DNA of 9,149 nt from the NCBI GenBank assembly GCA_002393835.1, contig DGTW01000216.1:1-9149 (forward strand), written 5' to 3'. Every line of letters starts with the position of its first letter. Positions within the stretch are counted from its first letter, which is position 1. Position numbers and translations under genes: made by a program. This document shows, piece by piece, positions 1-5,116 of this stretch. The notes under the pieces are model-generated. The model made no database searches and had not been told where the DNA came from. It saw only the letters and a program-made list of their open reading frames with translations. The DNA comes from Treponema sp. UBA4326 (GTDB lineage: Bacteria; Spirochaetota; Spirochaetia; Treponematales; Treponemataceae).

Positions 1-81
1 GTTAAGCTCTTCAGCGATTTTTTTCATGATTTCGACTTCGTTTACAACGAGAGCGTCGATTGATTCCTGTGTAAATTCCAT
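1..81 (-). CDS. N-terminal fragment of a cytoplasmic protein, possibly Tex
   Basis: Reading leftward from an ATG at 81-79, an open frame of 27 codons continues past the window edge. The visible protein starts MEFTQESIDALVVNEVEIMK and goes on to KKIAEELN. It has no signal peptide. An N-terminal helix ending in KIAEELN resembles the start of the RNA-binding transcription accessory protein Tex, whose family members begin with a similar short helix before an EGATIPFIARYRKE-like block. That block would lie outside the window, so the identification is a guess. There is no Shine-Dalgarno sequence before the ATG. A promoter-like -10 hexamer ends 9 nt upstream, suggesting a near-leaderless message. 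Confidence 0.55.
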   Translation of the reverse strand, partial: MEFTQESIDALVVNEVEIMKKIAEELN

Positions 82-90
82 AGTGCTGAT

Positions 91-119
91 ATTTTATCGA
101 AAATCATCAGCTTGGGCAA
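91..119 (-). promoter_or_regulatory. Sigma-70-type promoter for the gene at 1-81
   Basis: On the minus strand, TTGCCC (114-119) is followed by a 17-bp spacer and TAAAAT (91-96). The start codon begins 9 nt after the -10 hexamer, so the predicted leader is 0-3 nt and there is no room for a Shine-Dalgarno sequence. The -35 lies only 3 bp beyond the T-tract of the upstream gene's terminator, so this gene should be transcribed independently of it. Confidence 0.55.
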
Positions 120-122
120 ACG

Positions 123-168
123 AAAAAAAAGCTGCCCTTTGTTGAAAATCATCAACTTAAAGGACAGC
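123..168 (-). terminator. Intrinsic terminator of the small lipoprotein gene
   Basis: Read on the minus strand, GCTGTCCTTT pairs with AAAGGGCAGC (10 bp with one G-T wobble) across positions 131-168. A second small stem, GTTGA/TCAAC, sits inside the loop. The outer stem runs straight into eight T residues (123-130). This is a textbook rho-independent terminator about 26 bp after the stop codon of the gene at 194-400. Confidence 0.9.
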
Positions 169-193
169 CTCTTATCAAGCTAAGTTAGTTTGA

Positions 194-400
194 TTAGTTT
201 GCAGCAGGTGCTTCAACTTCAGCAGCTGGCTCTGCAACAGCAGGTGCCTCTTCTGCGGCTGGAGCTTCTGCAGCAGGTGCCTCAACGGCAGCTGGCTCTT
301 CTGCTTTTGGAGCAGCTTTAGCTGTTGAGCCACAGCTCATTGCAACCATTGCGAAAGCAATAACAGATGAAATTGCGAAAATTTTTGCAGTCTTTTTCAT
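194..400 (-). CDS. Small Ala/Pro/Glu-rich lipoprotein
   Basis: This 68-residue protein has a typical lipoprotein signal: basic MKKTAK, a hydrophobic stretch (residues 7-21) and a relaxed spirochaetal lipobox, VAMS before Cys23. After processing, only about 46 residues remain. They form a low-complexity acidic tail made of repeated AP-AAE, EAPAA and EPAAE units with no Trp, Tyr or aromatic core, so it is probably disordered. It would be lipid-anchored in the inner or outer membrane, with the tail as a spacer or surface bristle. A strong ribosome binding site (TAAGGGGA, 407-414) lies 6 nt before the ATG. It has its own promoter and terminator and so forms a monocistronic unit, probably well expressed. 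I do not recognise a named family. Such tails are also seen fused to larger envelope proteins, but here nothing follows. Confidence 0.85.
   Translation of the reverse strand: MKKTAKIFAISSVIAFAMVAMSCGSTAKAAPKAEEPAAVEAPAAEAPAAEEAPAVAEPAAEVEAPAAN
200..299 (-). repeat. Direct repeat within the lipoprotein tail
   Basis: Two copies of a roughly 31-34 bp unit lie at 200-233 and 269-299 (plus-strand coordinates). They share tgcagcaggtgc, then tcaac, then gcagctggctct, and differ by a 3-bp indel and a few substitutions. The two copies encode EPAAEVEAPAA and EPAAVEAPAA. The tail therefore seems to have grown by in-frame duplication and is likely to vary in length between strains. Confidence 0.75.
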
Positions 401-434
401 TTAGAATCCCCTTAAATTAAAGATTTATTTAAGT

Positions 435-463
435 ATTCTAAAGAATTCGATTCATTTAATCAA
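435..463 (-). promoter_or_regulatory. Sigma-70-type promoter of the lipoprotein gene
   Basis: On the minus strand, TTGATT (458-463), a 17-bp spacer and TAGAAT (435-440, five of six consensus bases) precede the ATG by 34 nt. This gives a leader of about 27 nt that carries the TAAGGGGA ribosome binding site. The layout is conventional, unlike the near-leaderless genes elsewhere in the window. No terminator is visible between the PilZ gene stop (507) and this promoter, so some read-through is possible. Confidence 0.7.
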
Positions 464-506
464 TACTTGCTTTCAAAAAAACGGAAGATAAAGCTGAGTC
501 CAATTA

Positions 507-1412
507 TTAATCGTCAAAATTGTAATAGCCGGCTTCAAAAATATCATCATCACTCATGTAGAGCTTTAGATTCTTTCTGGCTTCATCGAATTTGTAGCGC
601 ATTAGAGACTTGGCCTTGTCGCTGGTCATCTGGTAGATTTTCTCCAGAAGACGGGGCCGCATGTCTGCCTCAATCCCCTGCTGCCCCAGTGAATTTGAAA
701 AGACAAAGACATACAACATGACTCCGTTTTTCATTCGCTGCATGATTAAAATGGCATCCGTTGCAAAATGAAGGCCATTGATGTTAATCAGTATTTTTGG
801 AACCTTTTCGTAAAGTTGAATATCAACTGTGCTTTCAAAAGTACATGAAAAATGGCTAAGGCTGACATCAAGCACGCTGCCCTTGATTTGCCCGTGTTTT
901 GTCACAATGCTGACCTTGCTTCGAGTATCACAAATGGCACGGATATTTTTACGGCGGCCACAAGCCTGATTTGCGTACATAACCTTATCAATCAGGGCAA
1001 AATTCTTGGCCTTTTGATATTCAAGGGAAATACAACCGCATTGAATTCCGACATCGAAGAGATAGTATTTTTCCAGCCTCTTTTTTTCCTCATCACTCTG
1101 TCTTTTTGCGTAAAGCACGCCAATCAGTATTCTTCCGGCGTATTTTTGCTGCAATTCCTTAATGTATCTTTCCCACCTTACGCCTTTCACCTGTGCATCA
1201 ATATAGAAGAAAAGTATGGAATCAGTGAATGTCTCGATAATAACCTCAACCTTTGCCTTTAAGGGACAGTAACGGTCATCACCAATAATGTAGGTCTCAT
1301 AACCCCGGGCCATAAAGTCTTCAAGGTAGGTTTCTGGAAGAAGGGTGACATCTGGAACTATGAAAAAGGTTTTTCTACCTTCAATGATATGCTCTTTTTG
1401 CTCATCATTCAT
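507..1412 (-). CDS. PilZ domain protein with receiver-like N-terminus
   Basis: This is a 301-residue soluble protein. Residues 15-145 alternate predicted strands and helices (FFIVP, YIIG, ILFFYID, ILIGVLYAK), like a response-regulator-type Rossmann fold, although I cannot place a full set of phosphorylation residues. Residues about 152-260 look like a PilZ domain, the common cyclic-di-GMP receptor. The arginine motif is present as RRKNIR (153-158). The second motif, normally [D/N]xSxxG, is DVSLSH (182-187) with His in place of the final Gly, so ligand binding is likely but not certain. A charged helical tail (262-301) follows. The gene is second in an operon. Its AAGGAGG overlaps the stop codon of the GGDEF gene, which points to translational coupling. 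In known systems such proteins control motility or envelope functions; the target here is unknown. Confidence 0.75.
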   Translation of the reverse strand: MNDEQKEHIIEGRKTFFIVPDVTLLPETYLEDFMARGYETYIIGDDRYCPLKAKVEVIIETFTDSILFFYIDAQVKGVRWERYIKELQQKYAGRILIGVLYAKRQSDEEKKRLEKYYLFDVGIQCGCISLEYQKAKNFALIDKVMYANQACGRRKNIRAICDTRSKVSIVTKHGQIKGSVLDVSLSHFSCTFESTVDIQLYEKVPKILININGLHFATDAILIMQRMKNGVMLYVFVFSNSLGQQGIEADMRPRLLEKIYQMTSDKAKSLMRYKFDEARKNLKLYMSDDDIFEAGYYNFDD

Positions 1413-1418
1413 ACACGG

Positions 1419-1425
1419 CCTCCTT
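1419..1425 (-). promoter_or_regulatory. Ribosome binding site overlapping the upstream stop codon
   Basis: AAGGAGG on the minus strand lies 6 nt before the PilZ ATG. Its first two A residues are part of the TAA stop codon of the GGDEF gene (1424-1426). The overlap fixes the PilZ start and suggests ribosomes that finish the first gene re-initiate on the second. Confidence 0.85.
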
Positions 1426-2482
1426 ATTGTAAGTCCTCGAAAGTCTTTCCGCTATAATGCAGAATCAAGCCTATGGTCTTTGCGGCGGTCAAAAGCAAGT
1501 CCAGGTCAGAATATTGCCATTGTCGGTTTTCATCTTCGGTGCCGGTCATTTCTGCCCTTAGGATTCCGAAACGCTCCTCACGATAAGAAATCTCGCAAAT
1601 GCAGCTTGCCGTAATCTGCTGAGATTCGCACAATTCAAAAAGCTCCATGTGCTTTGCCTGGAAGAGGTTTTTCCTGTCGGAAATGTAAAGGACTCCTGTG
1701 AGTTTGTTGATACTCTTTGAAATAAGTTCCTGAGGAATTGGCAGAAAATGCTGGTTTTTCGAGAGCTGGTGAATTTTTTGAAAGAAGAGCTTTTCATTAC
1801 TTTGAATGCAGATATGGTCTATTTCAAAGTAGGAGCTGATGAAATTTATAAGGCTGGTGATTCCCTGAGCCAGATTGTCGCTTTCAGTCAGGAATTTAAA
1901 AATGTTTGAATGAAGGTTCATTGAGCCAATCAGGCGTTTTTTCTCGTCTTTGGGGATGATGTTCTCGTGCTTTTCAGGAAGGTAAATGATGAAGCAGTTA
2001 CGCCCCTTTGTTTTTCCCCGGTAAAGGGCCTTTGCGGAACAGGTCAAGAGGTCGTCGAGATTGGAGCCGTTTTCTGGGTATCTGGCTATTCCAATGGTGA
2101 CGGTAAGAGTCTGCCGGTCAATTTCTGGAATGGAAATTTCGTTGATTTTTACGAGAATCGTGTGGCAGATGCTCCAGATTTCCTCATAATCAACGACATT
2201 TTTGAGAATCAGGGAAAATTCGTCCCCTTCGTTTCTGGCCAGAACTCCCTTGTATTGAACTATCCCAGTGATTTTTTCAGCAACATCATAGAGAACTTTT
2301 TTTCCGACATCCAGACCAAAAGCATCCGTTATGTAAGTGAAATTATCAACGTCAATTACCACATAAGAAAAAGGAGTTTCTTTGCCTACAAGGTGAGAAG
2401 CGTAAGCCGAAAGAGTCTCCTGCGTGTATGCACCGGATACCGAATCGATTTTGACTTCGTTATCCCTAAAAAAATTATCCAT
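1424..2482 (-). CDS. Degenerate GGDEF domain protein with GAF-like C-terminus
   Basis: This is a 352-residue soluble protein. Residues about 30-168 are a GGDEF domain: IDVDNF (43-48) with the metal-binding Asp44, the signature loop EGDEF (85-89), the strand TVTIGIARYP (127-136) and the closing GKTKGRN (156-162). Aligned by eye to PleD, three features are altered. The first Gly of the signature is Glu. The guanine-contacting Asn is Thr52. The guanine-contacting Asp is Lys61. No RxxD inhibitory site precedes the signature. Metal ligands are kept, so the domain may bind a nucleotide without making cyclic-di-GMP, or may use a different base. Residues about 190-345 resemble a GAF sensor. This GGDEF-then-GAF order is less usual than sensor-first. 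The ATG has an in-frame stop 9 nt upstream and no Shine-Dalgarno sequence; TATAAT ends 9 nt before it. The gene is first in an operon with the PilZ gene. Confidence 0.8.
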   Translation of the reverse strand: MDNFFRDNEVKIDSVSGAYTQETLSAYASHLVGKETPFSYVVIDVDNFTYITDAFGLDVGKKVLYDVAEKITGIVQYKGVLARNEGDEFSLILKNVVDYEEIWSICHTILVKINEISIPEIDRQTLTVTIGIARYPENGSNLDDLLTCSAKALYRGKTKGRNCFIIYLPEKHENIIPKDEKKRLIGSMNLHSNIFKFLTESDNLAQGITSLINFISSYFEIDHICIQSNEKLFFQKIHQLSKNQHFLPIPQELISKSINKLTGVLYISDRKNLFQAKHMELFELCESQQITASCICEISYREERFGILRAEMTGTEDENRQWQYSDLDLLLTAAKTIGLILHYSGKTFEDLQ

Positions 2483-2491
2483 TTGAATTCA

Positions 2492-2520
2492 ATTATACAC
2501 CAGCTTTTTCTATCTTTAAA
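2492..2520 (-). promoter_or_regulatory. Promoter of the GGDEF-PilZ operon
   Basis: On the minus strand, a perfect TATAAT (2492-2497) follows TTTAAA (2515-2520, a weak -35) at 17 bp. The ATG begins 9 nt after the -10. Transcription should therefore start at or within about 3 nt of the start codon, leaving no leader for a ribosome binding site. Confidence 0.65.
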
Positions 2521-2541
2521 ATGATTTTTGATTTTTTAGAG

Positions 2542-2668
2542 AAAAAAAATAGGGATGTTCAAAAAGAATGAAGGCAGGCCTGAAGCTGGCCGAAATCACC
2601 GCATTTAGGGTGATTTTAAATTCGACCAGGCTCACCAGCCTTACTCATCAAACTTTTCTAGCATCCCT
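2542..2668 (-). terminator. Probable terminator of the pectin methylesterase gene
   Basis: Minus-strand RNA from the esterase gene would contain the whole 118-nt inverted repeat (2551-2668). This folds as one long imperfect hairpin and leads into A followed by eight U residues (2542-2550). The U-tract directly at the foot of the stem makes it a plausible, unusually long intrinsic terminator. It is the only terminator candidate between the esterase stop (2687) and the next promoter. Confidence 0.5.
2551..2668. repeat. 118-bp imperfect palindrome (MITE-like or long hairpin element)
   Basis: The two ends are inverted copies. AGGGATGTTCAAAAAG (2551-2566) matches the reverse complement of 2653-2668 at 13 of 16 positions. 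The symmetry continues inward: AGGCAGGC near 2572 matches AGGCTGGT read from the other side, CTGGCCGAA (near 2586) matches CTGGTCGAA, and the centre is an exact ATCACC/GGTGAT stem around an 8-nt loop. Almost the whole element therefore folds as one hairpin with small bulges. No protein is encoded and I see no clear target-site duplication. It lies in a 204-bp intergenic gap that also holds the GGDEF promoter. Confidence 0.75.
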
Positions 2669-2686
2669 CTGCTGGAAAAAGTCAGC

Positions 2687-4999
2687 TTATTTTTTGCTTC
2701 CAGAAAGAGTGATTGTCGCTACAGTCGGAGCCTTTCCTCCTGCGATAGCACATTCACCGTTTCCATCGCGTCCATAAAGAACCACGCGGATTTTTGCAGT
2801 CTCACCTTTTTTGATAAGGAAAGGAGTGTCCAGCTCATAAGTTTTCTTTAGAGAGCGAACCTGGCGTGACTCATCAACGACAAGCTCGGTTTTCTTTGAG
2901 CCAGAAATTCCCTGAATAAGAACTGCGACATTGCTGGTACCGTGGTTTCCGAATGCGGCATCAATTTTTGTGATTTCAAGACTCTCAACGGCAGTAACCG
3001 GGAAATCAACATAAAGGGTGTCTTTTCCGGCGATTGTTCCAGAATATCCAGTGTAAGTGATTCCACCTTTTGCAAAATCAGCATTAATCTTTGAGCCGTT
3101 GTATACCCAGTTTCCAGGTGAAGGAATGGCCTTATTTGCCTTTGCGACAAGAGGATTGTCAGAAGCACCTTCGAGACTTTTGCTGGCATCGAGGCTTGTG
3201 AGCCATGAAAGACCAACAGCGTTTGGATCCGGCTTAGAAACATGCAGTTTGAATTCTGCAGAAGCGGCTTTTTCGTCCTTTGCAGTTGCCTTTACGATAA
3301 TGTCCTTATCTTCGGCAAGTTCTGCGGCCGTAAGGAAACCTGTCTGGTCAATAGTGGCGGCTGTAGGATCAGAAACGGTCCATTCATAGTCAGCATTTGT
3401 CGGGCGTGGAGGATTGATTTTTGCGTAGAACTGAAGGCTCTTTCGACCGTAAACCATTTCAGCATTGTCTTCTGAAGAAATGGCGATTGAAGAAACCGGC
3501 GTGAATTCTGCAGCACGATCAGACTCAACAACGATTTTTGAGATAGTTGTTTTTGTTGTTGCCGTGATTGTAATTGTTGAAGCCCCCTCGTAAACAACAT
3601 ATGCCTTTTCTGCGAATTTTGTGGCAGAACCTGTGTTGAAGTCGTAGAAAGCAGCTCCCTGTTTTTCTGATTTGATTGTACCGTTTCCACCAAGGCAGCC
3701 AGTTACGCTTACTACAGACTTTCCTTTTACAGGGAAAGTGATTTTCTGTCCTGGGTAGCCCACAAGTTTGTCGCCTTCAACGGCAAAACCGTCGAGAACG
3801 ACATCTTTGTTCTGTGTTGTGTCGCTGAAAGTGTAAACCGTTCTGCTGACATTTTCTTCGCCAGAAAGGAGTGATTTTGAAGAATCTTTTGAAACTTTCC
3901 ATCCATGTGAAGAAGCAAGTTTTTTGACATCCCAGTAGTTTTCCAGGTCTTTCTTGTATTTGAGGGTCGCAAGGTCATAGTAGCGGTTGAGAATTGTCTC
4001 ACGGCCGCTGAATTCGTTTGCGACAGCTGCGTCTGAGAGAATGTCTTTTCGTCCGTCAACTTTTGCTCCGATGGCATCAGCTGTTTTTCGGTCGATTTTC
4101 CAGCCTATGATTGTCTCAGGAATTCCATGGGCTGTGAGAGCCTTGCCCTTCCAGAGAGAAGCCTCTATGTCTCCATTTACGGTGTTGTTTACGAAAGCAA
4201 CCTGATTGTAATATCCAGAATTCCATGGAGTGCGGGCCAGATAAGTGGTCTCACCTTCCTGGGTGGCAATGCTCGAATTGAAGATGACCAGACCTTTTGA
4301 GGCCTTGTTGCCCTTATCCATTCGAGGTGCGCCAATGTAGCTTGTCGGGTCATTGTGGAATTTGTCATAGAGCGAAACAAGCTCACATTCTTCAAACAAA
4401 GCGACTTTTCCGCTTGCTTCCATCCAGATAAAGTCTGTGTCGCCTTCAACATAGCATTTGTAGAACCATGCTTTTCCTGTCATGCGGAGGGTGTCCTGAT
4501 ATGACTTGAAAGCACAGTTGTAAGCCGCGAGTTTTCCGGTTGAGTCGAAGCCGATTGTCTCAGCCTGACCGTTGTTGACTTTCTTCTCGCTTCGAAGGAA
4601 GGTGTTGTGAACAGTGAGATTTTCGAGGGTAAGGTTTCCTGTGCCCTCAAACTCAAATACACAGCGAGCCTTCTGGCCTGTGGTGCGGTCACAGCGGAGC
4701 AAATCGCCATTATTGTCGATTGAGATTACTACATCTTCGCCATATTTTGCTTCTGTACAACCCGAAATCGTGATGTCAGCGGAACCGTTGTAATAAAGAG
4801 CCTCGTTGTAAGTACCTTTGGGCAAGTTGATTGTAAAAGTTCCCTTGCTGATTCCAATTGTGTCCAAGGCATCCTGAATTTTTGAGAAGGTCTGCGTCTT
4901 TATGCCAGTTCCAGAAAGAGTGATTTCCGTAACATTCGTCTTGTTACAGCCTGCAAAAAAAGCACAGGCGGAGACAAGAAGAGCAATGATTTTTTTCAT
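2687..4999 (-). CDS. Lipid-anchored pectin methylesterase (CE8) with Ig-like domain
   Basis: This 770-residue exported enzyme removes methyl esters from pectin, giving polygalacturonate and methanol. Its signal peptide ends in FFAG before Cys18, so it should be lipid-anchored. Residues about 25-330 form the right-handed beta-helix of family CE8. The oxyanion Gln is in GQAET (Q145), followed by QDT (D169), TDFIW (D189) and the arginine of LARTPW (R256). Typical members have DFIFG and LGRPW, so the last motif carries an inserted Thr and DFI is followed by WM. Residues 385-495 look like a beta-sandwich of unknown type. Residues 501-588 are a Big2-like Ig domain (YEWTVSDPTAATID). Residues 595-770 are a second beta-rich region, perhaps carbohydrate-binding. 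The protein is roughly twice the length of a bare CE8 enzyme. The ATG follows GGAGGA (5007-5012). The gene is divergent from a sugar-type regulator that probably controls it. Confidence 0.9.
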   Translation of the reverse strand: MKKIIALLVSACAFFAGCNKTNVTEITLSGTGIKTQTFSKIQDALDTIGISKGTFTINLPKGTYNEALYYNGSADITISGCTEAKYGEDVVISIDNNGDLLRCDRTTGQKARCVFEFEGTGNLTLENLTVHNTFLRSEKKVNNGQAETIGFDSTGKLAAYNCAFKSYQDTLRMTGKAWFYKCYVEGDTDFIWMEASGKVALFEECELVSLYDKFHNDPTSYIGAPRMDKGNKASKGLVIFNSSIATQEGETTYLARTPWNSGYYNQVAFVNNTVNGDIEASLWKGKALTAHGIPETIIGWKIDRKTADAIGAKVDGRKDILSDAAVANEFSGRETILNRYYDLATLKYKKDLENYWDVKKLASSHGWKVSKDSSKSLLSGEENVSRTVYTFSDTTQNKDVVLDGFAVEGDKLVGYPGQKITFPVKGKSVVSVTGCLGGNGTIKSEKQGAAFYDFNTGSATKFAEKAYVVYEGASTITITATTKTTISKIVVESDRAAEFTPVSSIAISSEDNAEMVYGRKSLQFYAKINPPRPTNADYEWTVSDPTAATIDQTGFLTAAELAEDKDIIVKATAKDEKAASAEFKLHVSKPDPNAVGLSWLTSLDASKSLEGASDNPLVAKANKAIPSPGNWVYNGSKINADFAKGGITYTGYSGTIAGKDTLYVDFPVTAVESLEITKIDAAFGNHGTSNVAVLIQGISGSKKTELVVDESRQVRSLKKTYELDTPFLIKKGETAKIRVVLYGRDGNGECAIAGGKAPTVATITLSGSKK

Positions 5000-5022
5000 T
5001 AAATTTTCCTCCAGTCTAATGA

Positions 5023-5051
5023 ATTAAACTATTGTAAATCTACTTTGTCAA
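5023..5051 (-). promoter_or_regulatory. Strong sigma-70-type promoter of the esterase gene
   Basis: On the minus strand, a perfect TTGACA (5046-5051), a 17-bp spacer and TTTAAT (5023-5028, five of six) lie 23 nt upstream of the ATG. The leader of about 16 nt carries GGAGGA. A core promoter this good suggests control by repression or by a bound regulator rather than a need for activation, although AraC-type activation cannot be excluded. Confidence 0.7.
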
Positions 5052-5096
5052 AAAAGGAAGAGGAATAGAAAGAGAAATTTGATTTTCGCTGACAAA
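5044..5096. promoter_or_regulatory. Paired TGACAAA motifs, candidate regulator half-sites
   Basis: TTTGTCA (5044-5050) and TGACAAA (5090-5096) form an exact 7-bp inverted pair with a 39-bp gap, about four and a half helical turns between centres. Each reads TGACAAA in the direction of its own gene. One overlaps the esterase -35 and the other sits between the -35 and -10 of the regulator gene. This suits a regulator that controls both its own gene and the divergent target, but the motif is short and chance is possible. Confidence 0.3.
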
Positions 5097-5107
5097 TATA
5101 AGATACT
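5079..5107 (+). promoter_or_regulatory. Promoter of the AraC/LacI-type regulator gene
   Basis: TTGATT (5079-5084), a 17-bp spacer and GATACT (5102-5107, four of six consensus bases) precede the ATG by 9 nt. The hexamers are modest matches, suggesting low expression, as expected for a regulator. The expected transcript has a leader of 0-3 nt with no ribosome binding site. Confidence 0.5.
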
Positions 5108-5116
5108 AGACAATAT

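Noticed and set aside
200..299. CRISPR-like or tandem repeat array
   Set aside because: There are only two copies, in frame inside the lipoprotein coding sequence, with no spacers; they encode the repetitive tail.
852..1262. A 136-codon open frame on the plus strand
   Set aside because: It lies wholly antisense to the PilZ gene, has no ribosome binding site, and its product shows no family features, whereas the minus-strand frame has clear motifs.
1967..2524. A 185-codon open frame on the plus strand
   Set aside because: It is antisense to the GGDEF signature region and extends through that gene's promoter. The opposite strand encodes conserved motifs, so this is a shadow frame.
2551..2668. 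Target-site duplication flanking the palindrome
   Set aside because: The bases just outside the two ends do not form a convincing direct repeat, so I do not claim a proven insertion.
2671..2695. Small hairpin GCTG/CAGC followed by TTATTTTTT on the plus strand
   Set aside because: The stem is only 4-5 bp and no plus-strand gene lies upstream. The T-run is simply the complement of the Lys-Lys-stop end of the esterase gene.
5089..5094. CTGACA as a better -35 for the regulator gene
   Set aside because: It matches consensus at five of six bases, but a 17-bp spacer puts the -10 on AATATA at the start codon itself, and 16 or 18 bp is no better. The TTGATT/GATACT pair fits.
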